DNA of 64,000 nucleotides, from NCBI RefSeq assembly GCF_000208745.1, contig NC_030852.1, forward strand, positions 11,982,076 through 12,046,075. Reading direction: 5' to 3'. Under the pieces are notes generated by a model. It saw nothing but the letters and a program-made list of their open reading frames with translations. It was not told where the DNA came from and ran no database searches. Positions 33,701 to 44,010 of this stretch are shown one piece after another; positions within the stretch are counted from its first letter, which is position 1; the number at the start of each line of letters is the position of its first letter. The translations under genes and the position numbers were made by a program. The DNA is from Theobroma cacao. Lineage: Eukaryota > Streptophyta > Magnoliopsida > Malvales > Malvaceae.

Positions 33701-35477
33701 CAACATGCAAAGAAGCATCCAATGCATATCATGCATTTTATCATATTGTGATAACACATAAACCATTGTATAGCACATTTTCACAATATAAAATCATTTT
33801 ACTAAAAGCTTGTTCCCAAGGTACATTTTCTAAGACAAGTTGGATAGAATCTTTCATATTCCCCAAAACAAGTTTGAAATGCAAGTCCACTCACCGGTAT
33901 CGAAAATCCAGATTCCGGGTGCACTCGGACTAATAGCCCTCAGGCGCAATTCCTTTGCCTTTTCCGGACGTCTCACCACCTTGACAAATAACAAAGTCAA
34001 GGAATTTACTATATTGTCCCTAAATTGATATAAATTAATTTAAATTACTAATGCTTGATATGTAAATGCAAAAATATGTCCGATTACCGCTTAATCACGG
34101 TATCGATTAAATTCGACCGATCACCCGATTAATCGGCGATTGTGTCCAAATCACCTCCAAATTAATTCATTTCTCCTCTAATACCTTAATTTACCACATA
34201 CATTTAAATAAAGCCAAATTCAGCATTAGAACCCTCACAGTTCCTTATAGAAAAATTTGGTCATTTGGTGCACTAGCATCGAATTTTTTTCTACATAACC
34301 GTTTCACCTTAATTCATCATTTTCCATGCCATTTTCCTTGAAATAAAAACAATCCCCCATTGATATTCAGCCCTCATGGTTCGGCCAACAAGGAACCCTA
34401 GAGAAATTGAATATTTCTTTTGTGTTTTTGTTCATAACCATGCTTAACTATCCCTAAACACTAACATAGTCTAAAATCAAATTATTCCAACAACAATTCC
34501 TCTTCCATACCCATTTTTCAGAATTGAATTCATCATGATAACTCAATATTCAACCATGGAAATCAAGAACAAAAGCATGGGTAAGCTAGGTATCAAGGAG
34601 AATTAAAGAAATTTTAACTTACCTAGCTTGTTTCCTTGAATTCCAACACTTTCTCTTTGATTTTTCCCACCTAGGGCTTGTTCTTCCTTGGTTTCTCTTC
34701 TCTTCTGGTTTGGCTGATCACTATGGGAGAAATGGGCTGATTTTTATGCCTTTTATAAAGAAAATAATGAATGGATGAGATTTTGACACATGTCACCATT
34801 CCATTGGTCCATGTGTCATACTTAGCCATTAAGCAATCTCTCTCCACCGCACATTTCTCATGTTTATCCATTTACAGGATGAATAAAATTCCTTGGCCTT
34901 GACAAGTGCTGGGGTGAAAAATTTACCGATTTGCCCCCGGGGCAAAAAAATTACGATTTTTCCCCTATACTCCGAAATGTACCGGAATCACATTATTTCT
35001 ACTTTTCAACCTCAAAGAACACTAATATTGATCAATATTAACCAAATGGGGCAAAAATTGTTTTATAAAAATTCTCGTTTAGTCCTCTAGTTGTAAAATT
35101 ACCATTTTGCCCTTGTGCTCCAAAAATATCAGGAATCACAAATTTTCACTGCTAAACATCATTTTATACTTAGATAATCATAATTATATTTCATATAATT
35201 ATTCTTGGTCAAATGTGATCAAATCTTGGCTAAAAATCTCCATTTTATCAGCAAATGGTAAAATGATCATTTTGTCCCTAATCGGTCAATTTTCCTAATG
35301 GACTCCAAACTGGACCTTGAACTCCGAATCACTATTCTAAGTCATTCCATGGGTTTCAAAATTTTCAAATTCCTCTCAGAATTACTATTTGAACTAGTTC
35401 AAGGCTCGATTTAACTTAGTTGTACCACTCGGTACAATACCGTCTTTTAATCGAGCTTGACAGGGTCTCACAATAAC

Positions 35478-36463
35478 CCCCCGTGCCTTGCGGTAGGCTT
35501 AACACTGGAGCTGTAGTGAGACATGCCTTAAGCTTCTCAAAGCTATCCTCACAAGCATCAGACCACTCAAATTTTGTATCCTTACAGCTTCGTTAGAGGG
35601 GCGACTATTTTAGAGAAGTCCTTTACAAAGCGAAGATAATAGCCAACCAAACCCACAAAGCTTCTAATCTCTGTAACTGATGTTGGCCTTGGCCATTTTT
35701 CCACTGCTTCAACTTTCTTTGAATCAACTTGAACCCCATCCTTAGATACCACATGCCCCAAAAATGCAACACTTTCGAGCCAAAACTCACACTTGGAGAA
35801 CTTGGCATACAATTGATGTTCTTTCAAAATTTGGAGCACAATCTTAAGATGCTGCTCATGCTCCTCTCGGCTCTTTGAATATATCAAGATGTCATCAACA
35901 AACACCACCACGAACTTATCCAAATAAGGCTTGAATACTCGGTTCATCATATCCATAAAGGCTGCAGGAGCATTCGTGAGCCCAAATGACATCACCAAGA
36001 ACTCATAGTGCCCATATCTTGTTCAAAATGCGGTCTTGAGTATATCTTCATTTCGGATTCTCAACTGATGGTACCCAGATCGCAGATCTATCTTAGAGAA
36101 ACATTGTGCTCCTTGTAGTTGATCAAATAAATCATCTATCCTTGGGAGAGGATACTTATTCTTCACCGTCACTTTATTAAGCTGTCGATAATCAATGCAC
36201 AGCCTAAGTGATCCATCTTTCTTCTTCACAAATAATATCGGTGCTCCCCATGGGGATACACTAGCTCGGATGAAACCTTTATCCAACAAATCCTCCAACT
36301 GATCCTCAAGCTCTTTAAGCTCTGCAGGTGCCATTCTATATGGGGGTGTGGATATAGGTCTAGTGTCGGGAATCAAATCTATACAAAACTCAATCTCCTG
36401 TTCAGGAGGCAAACCTGGTAGCTCCTCAGGAAATACATCCACAAACTCCTTCACCACCGACAC
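35478..36463 (-). pseudogene. pol: Chromovirus reverse transcriptase relic
   Basis: The - strand reads from '[16 protein letters not shown]' through '[18 protein letters not shown]', '[10 protein letters not shown]', '[12 protein letters not shown]' and '[12 protein letters not shown]' (first catalytic Asp). A TGA at 36023-36025 sits where relatives have Arg. The frame then continues with '[18 protein letters not shown]' and '[12 protein letters not shown]', which contains the catalytic DD (FVDD form). Next come the thumb and connection ('[11 protein letters not shown]', '[12 protein letters not shown]'). An apparent 2-base loss near 35582 shifts the frame. The family reading resumes in another frame ('FEWSDACEDSFEKLK') until the LTR insertion at 35472. 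All catalytic residues are visible, but the gene is broken three ways. Confidence 0.93.
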
Positions 36464-36985
36464 TTGACTTACATCCCCAATCTTTGCCTAAGTATTCTTT
36501 ACAACTGCCAAGTAACCTATACAACCCTATCGTAATAATCTTCTGGCAGACATGACCGATATCAAATTGGTTGGAGCATTACTCCTATCCCCCTGAATAC
36601 TAAATGATGGTTCACCGGGAAAATCAAATCTAACCAATTTATGATAGCAATCCACACTAGCATGGCAGGGTGATAACCAATCCATCCCCAAGATCACATC
36701 AAAGTCTAAGGTGTCTAACACAACTAGATTCACCGAAGTGTCTTTGTCTTTGACTCATACTACATAAGACTTATATTCCCATTCGGCCACAAATATCTCT
36801 TTTAAAGGAGTAGACACCACTAATTGTTCCTCTCTCCTAACACGATCTCTACCCAACCGAGATGCAAAACATGGAGAGATAAAAGAATGGGTCACACCAG
36901 GATGAAATAGTACCCGAGCATTTATATTACAAACGAAGAGAATACCTGAGACCACGGCATTGGATGTTTGAGCCTCCTGATGTGT
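36464..36985 (-). pseudogene. pol: Chromovirus aspartic protease relic
   Basis: The - strand has 'VCNINARVLFHPGVTHSFIS', where the active-site Asp of the expected D-S/P-G-A motif is His and the following Ala is Val. It is followed by 'NLVVLDTLDFDVILGMDWL', the conserved flap/C-terminal signature of Ty3 proteases. Stops occur at 36986-36988 just upstream, at 36755-36757, at 36527-36529 and at 36488-36490. Most fit a C-to-T change on the coding strand. In a live element this enzyme cleaves the Gag-Pol polyprotein; this copy lacks its catalytic residue. Confidence 0.88.
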
Positions 36986-37003
36986 TTAAGCAAACACCCT
37001 TGC

Positions 37004-38416
37004 CTAGCCTCTACCAACAGAACTTTGATGTCCGGACCCAGATGGCCTGCCCTGAGAGGAAGTACCAGCACCTCTACCTCTCGATCCACTAGCCTCCTGT
37101 CCAGATGAGGCAGCAACTGAAGGAGTAGACGGAGCTGGCTGGGTGGAACCACGAGTAGAATCTTGTGTTTGCTGAGCCCTCGGATAATCCCTCCTAATAT
37201 GCCCAGGTTGACCACACCCGAAACAAGTTCTTGTGGTAAGGAAGCATCGTCCACTATGTCGTCTCCCACAAGTATCACAAGGGTGGGTGACTTGACTACT
37301 TTGTCTAGAATCTTGTCGCCTCCTAGAACTGAAGGTTCTCTGTCCCATCCTAATATTAGCACCAGGCACGTCACTCCCCTGCTGAGGTAATCGTGAGTCC
37401 CTTTGTGGACCCTGACGGCTAGAAGATGAACCACCACTGCTGAAATCTCTACGACCCTGAGAACTCTCTGTCCTGGCCCTCTTTGCTCTATCCCTCGCAT
37501 CCCTACTCTCACTGGTCCTCATCTCAATGCGCTGAGCACAATCTATTGCTGCGGAATAGGTAGTGAAATCTCGAGATGCCACAGCCCTAAATAGTGGCTT
37601 TATTAACCCATCCACAAACCTCTGAATCTTTATCTCCTCAGTAGAAATGAGGTAGGGAGCATACCGAGACAACTGTGTGAACTTGATGTCATACTCCGAC
37701 ACCGTCATGCTCGAAGTCTGTACCAAAGTCTCAAACTCTCTAGCTCTGGCATTACGTACACTGAGTGGTAGGAACCAATCTAAAAAGGCTGCACTAAACT
37801 CACTCCATGCCAATGGTGCTGCATCCGTCGGTCTGCCTCTACACAAGGAGCTATACCATTCCTGCGCCACATCCTCTAATCAGAAAGTGGCTAACTCAAC
37901 TGACCGAACACTGGAGCATCCCAAGGCTTTACATATTTTCTCCATCTTATCCAAGAAAACCTGGGGTTTCTCTGATGCATCAGACCCTGAAAATGATAGA
38001 GGCTTGAGCTTAAGAATATCAGGAAGAGAAATATCTATATGTCCCCTCTCGACCTCATGATGTTGGTGATCGGCCTGTCCTTGGGAGCTAGGAGATTCCT
38101 GTACTGTAGGTCTCTCCTTTACTACCCTCTGTATATCCTCCATACGGGTCGCCATCATTTCTACAACCCGGTGGACTCCCTGTAGGCTTGTCGCTAAATC
38201 CTCAATGGTAATACCCCCAGCTGGGTGCCTATCTACATCACCTGAGGACTATCCCTCCTCTCGCCTACTCACAGACGTATCTGCCATCACCGACCTAGTG
38301 GCCCTGCCACGTCGACCTCGACCCCTTCGGGTGGATTCCCGTGGCCTACCTACCATCTCAATAGGAGCATCTTGCTCCCCCATCCGTCTTGAGGTGGCTC
38401 GTGTAGAAGGCGGCAT
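37004..38416 (-). pseudogene. gag: Chromovirus gag relic
   Basis: The start is set at the ATG 38414-38416, because the sister fragment at 52814 begins with the same kind of 'MPP.TR..SR' N-terminus after the same spacing from a primer site. A TAG at 38249-38251 and a TGA at 37880-37882 break the frame. The capsid part reads 'DVAQEW'-type sequence, '[11 protein letters not shown]', '[21 protein letters not shown]' and 'IQRFVDGL'. This is followed by a basic Ser/Arg-rich stretch, a first Cys-rich motif '[12 protein letters not shown]' and a zinc knuckle '[15 protein letters not shown]' whose last Cys is Tyr. The tail is Ser/Gly/Gln-rich. It would form the virus-like particle and bind RNA; this copy is dead. 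A 196-codon frame overlapping it on the same strand is a shadow. Confidence 0.9.
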
Positions 38417-38640
38417 TCGTACCTAGACAAGAGTAAACACCTGTTATTAAACACATTTATAATCATACTTAAGGAAAAAGGTGGTTTCTAAGATAGGGAA
38501 TCTATGCGGTCACTTGGTTGTAAAATGTGTCGCGGTTCATACTTCACAACTGGAGTGCCCACATAAAGACCCGACTCTCCGCTGGAACAACAAAAGGAAG
38601 TTCTAGGACCTAGACAAACCTAGGGCTCTGATACCAACTT
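38417..38640 (-). other. Chromovirus 5' leader with primer-binding site
   Basis: The non-coding leader between primer site and gag. The primer site TGGTATCAGAGC (- strand, 38625-38636) sits four bases from the LTR remnant at 38641. The same leader ('gggaatctatgcggt', 'cataaagacccga') occurs at 52865-53022 next to another gag fragment. Confidence 0.85.
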
Positions 38641-38815
38641 TGTCACAACCCAAATTCTGGATCCACCAAAACCAAAAACTAACTTTTCTAAGGCTTAGTT
38701 AGAACCTACCACAACAACCAAGCTAACCTAAGCTTGATCAACCCCTTAGAGTGTCTCTCACACTCTAAGTAAACAAAAAATAGAGCAAAAATGAAGTACA
38801 ATTGATCACCTAGCT
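38641..38815 (-). other. Anomalous junction: 24-base LTR remnant fused to a copy of copia LTR flank
   Basis: 38641-38664 is the terminus of a family B LTR (+ strand 'tgtcacaacccaaattctgg'). It breaks at 'ggatcc' into sequence that repeats the copia LTR flank at about 27683-27837, down to the TSD tagct (38811-38815). A complete LTR then starts at 38816. At the break both sequences share 'ggatc' followed by 'accaaaacc', a microhomology. Confidence 0.85.
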
Positions 38816-39439
38816 TGTCACGACCCAAATTCCGGGCCATGACCGGAGCATGGGCCCAATGGACATAGTCCACTAAACCCAAGCAAGCCTATCGAATTAT
38901 TCTACTCATCATACCATCAAGTATTGTTAAGTCACAAATTGTAACTTTAAACCAAAATAGTAATAGACATTGCCAACTCGTACTAGCATTACTCATTTAA
39001 AATATACATACATTGCCTACAACATGTATCTTAATAATTTACATCAAGTTTGTCTATACATCTAAAAAAGAAGACTCGATTTCCAGCGGAGGGACTCGGA
39101 TGAATGTATAGCTACTGAATGCCGAGACATCTACCAAAAGATGGACACAGGTCTACAAGGATACCTCGTCCTAGTTACCGGCTGCCTCGTGATCTGAAAA
39201 CATGAATTTGAAATGGTGAGTATAAACTCAGTGAGTGAACAAGGAAGGGAACAAGCAACAACAAAGGAAAATTTAAAATCATGATGCACTAGTTTCAAAA
39301 CAATGCAATTTGGTTCATTCCTAATAAAACCCCTTATTGAGCCCTTAAGTGATTAATCATTTGAAATTCATGAACCCATACATAGCGAATCATTTGAAGA
39401 ATGAAAGCTTCAATATTGCACAAGTAAGTCATATACAAC

Positions 39440-39910
39440 AACGAATCTTTGCTGCAGCGAAAACGCAGTCTCGCTGCAGCGAGAGTGAATTTTTTGTTTC
39501 AGCGACGTTGGAATTTAGTTATTAACCGAACAAGGGTTTCTCAACTGGCCGAGGGTTTCTCACTAAACCTCCTCATTTTTAAACTTAACTCTTTTAATCC
39601 TTAATGTTGGAAGTCCATGCTCCCAAATGGTAGCAAAGAAGTGAAAGATAGGACAGCAATTGGACAAGATAAGAAACCAAAACAGAAAGTTTTTCGCTGC
39701 AGCGAGATTCAATCTCGCTGCAGCGAAATTTCTACCCAGAAACAGAATGTTTCTCGCTGCAGGGACATTGCAACCCAAAAAAAACAGAAAGTTTCTCGCT
39801 GCAGCGAGAAGCTACAGTTTCATTCTCACTGCAGCGAAAATGCTTCCTCGCTGCAGCGAGTTTCAGGCCAGTGTACCCCTCCAAACCCGAGAGTTTCTCA
39901 CTGTAGCGAA
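39440..39910. repeat. Palindrome cluster in the 5'-side chromovirus LTR
   Basis: About ten CTCGCTGCAGCGAG-type motifs, including closely spaced perfect forms near 39470, 39692, 39712, 39751 and 39795. The arrangement matches 28450-28920. Confidence 0.85.
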
Positions 39911-39986
39911 ATACAGGGCATCAATGCAAACTTTACCTTTCTCCCAAAGGAAAAACCACCTTGCCAAAAGGTCCAAACCAACATGA

Positions 39987-40165
39987 AAACACATAACAAT
40001 TTCTCAAGGTTTAACATGTCAAGTTTCACATGCATTACAACCATAACCCATTATCCATCAATTTCCTATAACACANAAACACATAACAATTTCTCAAGGT
40101 TTAACATGTCAAGTTTCACATGCATTACAACCATAACCCATTATCCATCAATTTCCTATAACACA
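39987..40165. other. Assembly joint: ~89-bp duplication around a single N (40076)
   Basis: 'aaacacataacaatttctc' through 'ctataacaca' occurs identically on both sides of one N. The sister LTR at 27838-30473 has this stretch once. Confidence 0.88.
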
Positions 40166-40234
40166 CATATTTATATATATATATATATATACATATATAC
40201 CCATCATCATCATCACACCATCCCATCATCATCA

Positions 40235-40365
40235 TCACCAGCTCATGCGCACTCCCTACTTGCACATGGCTGGGTCATCACCGGGTTATGCACACTCCCT
40301 ACTCGCACATAACCGAGTCATCCTCGGCTTATGCGCACTCCTTACTCGCACATAGCTAAGTCAAT
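40235..40365. repeat. Hairpin minisatellite, three units
   Basis: The counterpart of 29155-29275. The middle unit here reads GGTTATGCAC-actccctactc-GCACATAACC, a near-perfect 10-bp stem. Confidence 0.8.
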
Positions 40366-41593
40366 ATAATTACACAACATTATACTCAAGCATATATCTA
40401 TATCAACATAATGCAGCCACATAGAAATCCATAATAATCACATTTCATAACATAAACCTTTTCTCAAAAACTTGTTCCCAAGGCATTCATTTTCATGAAA
40501 AATTGTATAAAATCATTCAAACACTTTGTCAAATCCATCATATTTCCAAAATCAGTTTTGAAGGTAGTCCACTCACCAATTGATTGTAGCACTTTTAATT
40601 GACTCAAATTCCCCTAATGATCCAATTGGAATGATGGTGCTTCCTTAAAAACCTAAGATCACATTAACATAAACAATAGATTTATTTACACACTATGAAC
40701 TCTAAAAGCTATCTCTTAGCTAGTTTTCAATTGCCACTTTAAATGGCTATCTATGTTCACTATCTTAAACACTAAAAAGTAATGAACATACTAAACAATA
40801 AAACAGCTCATAAATCACAATTACTAGCTACTTTCTGCAGCCAAAAATCAAACTTGGTGCATCACTCACCCTAGGGTTCCTTTGTAGTCAAATTCTCTTC
40901 TAATTACTTTTAAATAAATGGTGTAATTCTCTCTTTTTCTCTCTCTAAAATGTCCAACTAGTGAGAGAAAGTGTGAAAACCAGATTTTTGAAGGCTTTTA
41001 AAGTGAGAGGATGAAAGAATTCAAAGGTTCTAGTCAAAAGGGTTCAAAGGTGTGAAAACTAGAGCTAGAGAGAGAAAATCACTCAAGCTTCAAATCAAGC
41101 TTCCATGAAGTTTTGAAGAAACGTGAGAGAGGAGAAGAAGAAGAAGAAGACCAGCTGCTGGAAATTCAAGAAAGTGCTAGAAATTTTCAGATATTTATAG
41201 GCCAACTTATCCATTCCCATAAAATTACGAAAATACCTTTCCACCAATTAACTTATTCTTCTTCAATCTTTTATGCAATCTTTTTGCTCTTTTAACACTG
41301 GGACAAGATCCATAATGGTCTAAACATACTCGGGTTCATAAAAACATAAAATTTTAACCCGAGATGAAAAATGACCATTTTGCCCCTATTATGAAAATTG
41401 TTGAAACTTTTAGTTTTCTTCGTGTTTTCATCAGCACACATCATTTATACTGTCTTATGCCTATTTAGGCCTTAAAATATCATAAAACTTTCTTCTGAAA
41501 ACTTATTAGAGAAAATAACGAAACTACCCCTAGCCCATATTATTACATATATACTTAGTTACAAGCCTATAGAAGTTGGGGTATCACATAGCT

Positions 41594-43009
41594 GATCTAA
41601 GATGTACAAAGTTAAGCTCAAACACTTTTTCAAAGGATAGGAGTGAAATACAAGTGTAAAGAAAAGATTTTTCGACTTCTAAGCTTAAGATCACTTTTGA
41701 TAGCTTCTTTATCTTCTTTCTGACTGTTGGAGAGGCTATAATTACTTGAAAAATCACTTCTAGCCGTTGGAGACAGAAACTAGCCATTTCTGGCCTTTAT
41801 TTTGTCCTTATATGCTTAAATTCAAATTTTCTGATAGTGTGCTCTTAGTTGACTAACCATGCTTCTTAGTCGATTAAGTCTTCTCTGTCTCGCAATCAAA
41901 TTTTTGACCGTGAGCTTTTAGTTGGCTAACCATACTTCTTAGTCGATTAAGTATTTTCTATCTTGCAATCTGCTTTACTCTATTAATCGATTAGGAAAGA
42001 CTTTGACCGATTAAGAGCTTACTGTTTCTATAGCTACCAACTTCACCAACTTTTCTTTGTTTGATTAATTCTTCTCTTAGATTGGTAACGCTGATCTTCC
42101 ATTTCCCTTAAACAGCCATGAGATATGTTAGTCATTCGAGACTTCTTGAATTGTTCTTCACAAACTTGACTACCTTCATTTTGGATCTTCACTTTTGGAT
42201 TTAAACTAATTAACTCCCTTGGTTAACCGACTAAGAGGCTTCTGTTTGTATCCAGGACCTGCTTAACTAATTAGATCTTGTGTTAACTAGTTAAGACCTT
42301 TCTGTCTGTCTTTAGTGTAGCACCCAGAATTTCTTTAATCGATTAAGGATTTGTGTTAATCGGTTAAGACTAATTTGTCTTCATTAGAGCTTTTTTTTCT
42401 TTGCTTGTTTAACCAATTAACCCATCTTGCAACTGAACAAGCATCTTGACTTGCTTTCAAATACAAGTATATTAATGAATTTAAGTTTTCTCCTGCACAC
42501 TTAAACAATATAATTATATATTAATGAATGGGAATATTTGGCTATCATAAAAAATATATAGAGTCAACATTCTCTATTTCTTATTTTTGATGATCACAAA
42601 ACACTCCTAGATTAACAGTGCAATGTCTATGTTCAATATGAATGCTTCAAATCTTTATGCATAATGAGTTGCTCCCGCTTAGTCAATGCATCTAGTTTTC
42701 TTTACATAATATTCAACAAAACCAAAACTAAGCATCACACACATAAATTAAACATAACATCTATTAAACTCTATCTAACTTAATTTTCCTTCTCTCCTTT
42801 TTCTTTTTCACCATTAAACTCTCATACACCTATGTCATACAAGCTTATAGATATAGTTTAACAACTTCAAGAGTCAAGCTTGTGTCTATGTAGGAACAAA
42901 TGTATGGGAGTTAAATCATTTCAAGAAATTGTTGAGGATTACTCAAATAATGTTCAAGCAAATTTGATCATTTTGTCATAATCAAAACATAATACTATTA
43001 AAGCTAACA
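41594..43009 (-). repeat. 5' LTR of the copia element, outer part
   Basis: Continues the LTR from the TSD tagct to the end GCTAACA at 43009. It matches 8100-9428 plus 11546-11716. The palindrome cluster at 41850-42425 includes TTAACTAGTTAA (42283) and TTAATCGATTAA (42335). Confidence 0.88.
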
Positions 43010-43701
43010 TTTTCTTGTCAATGGATGGCTTTCAGTTCATGTTTCCCGATGCAAATATCAAAGTCTGATTTGTTTTAACAAAAAATGAAAAAACAATTCA
43101 AGTTAAAATCATTTATAAGATTATAAAACCATTTAAAGAGACTAAAAAGGCTTCTAAAGGCATGAGTGACTATGGATGTACTTTTCTTGTCAATGGATGG
43201 CTTTCGCTTCACGTTTCTCATTGCAAACAACAAAGTATGACATGTTCTAACTAAAGATGAAAAAAAAATTGAGTTCAAAATTATTTACAAAGTTATAAAA
43301 CCTTTTAAAGTGAGTAACGAAGCTTTCAAAACCATTAGTGTCTATAAATGGACTTTTCTTGTCAATGGATGGCCTTCGCTTTACGTTTCAAAATGTAAAC
43401 AAGAAATTATGATTTGTTTTAATAAAAAATGAAAAAAAAATCCAATTTAAAATCATTTATAAAAGTTATAAAACCACTTATAGCATGTAATTAGGCTTTC
43501 GAAGCCAAGAGTGACTATAAATGGACTGTTCTTGTCAATGGATGGCTTTCGCTTCACATTTCCAAATGCAAACAACATATTATGATCTATTTGAACTAAA
43601 AATGAAAAAAAATTCAATACAAAATTGTTTATAAGATTATAAACCATTAACCCAAGTAATAAGGCTTTTGAAGGCATGAGTGACTATAGATGGACTTCTC
43701 T

Positions 43702-44010
43702 TGTCAATGGATGGCTTTTGTTTCAAGTTTTCTGATGCAAACATTAAATTGTGATCTGTTTTAACCAAAAATGAAAAACAATTCAACATAAAATCATTTA
43801 TAAGTTTATAAAACCATTTAAAGCGAGTAACAAGGCTTCTAAAGCATGGTGACTATNAATGGATGGCTTTTGTTTCAAGTTTTCTGATGCAAACATTAAA
43901 TTGTGATCTGTTTTAACCAAAAATGAAAAACAATTCAACATAAAATCATTTATAAGTTTATAAAACCATTTAAAGCGAGTAACAAGGCTTTCAAAAGCAT
44001 GGTGACTATA
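43702..44010. other. Assembly joint in the satellite: duplication around a single N (43857)
   Basis: The roughly 155 bases before the N ('aatggatggcttttgtttca..' to '..catggtgactat') recur almost identically after it. The two copies resemble each other far more than neighbouring satellite units do, so this looks like an unmerged contig overlap. Confidence 0.8.

Larger units (their letters stand above)
32453..35472 (-). mobile_element. Chimeric solo LTR inserted between RT and RNase H
   Basis: On the + strand it runs from TGTCACGACCC at 32453 to AGGGTCTCACA at 35472 (3020 bp), flanked by a perfect TSD ataac at 32448-32452 and 35473-35477. The 5' half (- strand, from 35472 to about 33900) is family A-like: 'gctcgattaaaagacgg', 'aactagttcaaat', the 'ggggcaaa' tracts and 'aaaccagccca'-type leader. 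The 3' end (32453 to about 32940) is almost the same as the 3' end of the family C LTR at 50717-52424. The middle carries two CTCGCTGCAGCGAG motifs, the antisense-shared segment and the hairpin minisatellite. No internal region, so it is a solo LTR. Confidence 0.92.
27838..41588 (-). mobile_element. Tekay/Del-like Ty3 chromovirus, decayed, carrying a nested LTR
   Basis: The element is on the - strand, with TSD tagct at 27833-27837 and 41589-41593. Order on the - strand: LTR 41588-38816, a 150-bp anomalous block (38665-38815), a 24-base LTR remnant, primer site, gag, protease, RT, RNase H, integrase, chromodomain, purine tract, 3' LTR 30473-27838. The chromodomain after integrase, the iMet primer site and the long LTRs of about 2.7 kb put it among chromoviruses, best Tekay/Del. 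It has many stops, one RT frameshift, damaged gag and protease active-site residues and an LTR inserted at 32453-35472. It is dead. Confidence 0.9.
38816..41588 (-). repeat. 5'-side family B LTR of the chromovirus locus
   Basis: On the + strand it runs from TGTCACGACCC at 38816 to GGGGTATCACA at 41588, followed by the TSD tagct. It is very similar to 27838-30473 over its whole length, with the same hairpin (38860-38872), palindrome cluster, microsatellite and minisatellite. Length is inflated by about 90 bp by the joint at N 40076. Because of the junction at 38641-38815 it may be a solo LTR from another haplotype rather than the original 5' LTR. Confidence 0.88.
7545..43009 (-). mobile_element. 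SIRE/Maximus-like Ty1-copia element, gag only, with four nested insertions
   Basis: The whole element lies on the - strand. Its ends are TGTTGATCCC at 7545 and GCTAACA at 43009, flanked by a TSD ttttc at 7540-7544 and 43010-43014 inside the satellite. Removing the nested insertions (9429-11540, 13609-16580, 18017-25011, 27838-41588 and their TSDs) leaves about 9.6 kb: two LTRs of about 1.9-2.05 kb and about 5.6 kb of internal DNA. The internal DNA has a gag relic beside the primer-binding site but no recognisable protease, integrase or reverse transcriptase. It therefore looks like a large non-autonomous derivative mobilised in trans. The lineage call rests on the gag similarity, the LTR start seen in SIRE-type elements and the purine tract. 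Confidence 0.88.

Noticed and set aside
36922..37512. A 196-codon open frame on the - strand overlapping gag
   Set aside because: It is a shadow of the gag frame: the gag reading has the zinc knuckle and capsid motifs, whereas this one has only low-complexity Val/Leu/Gly sequence.
38625..38636. tRNA-like sequence GCTCTGATACCA (also at 53023)
   Set aside because: It is the primer-binding site next to an LTR. No cloverleaf can be built around it.
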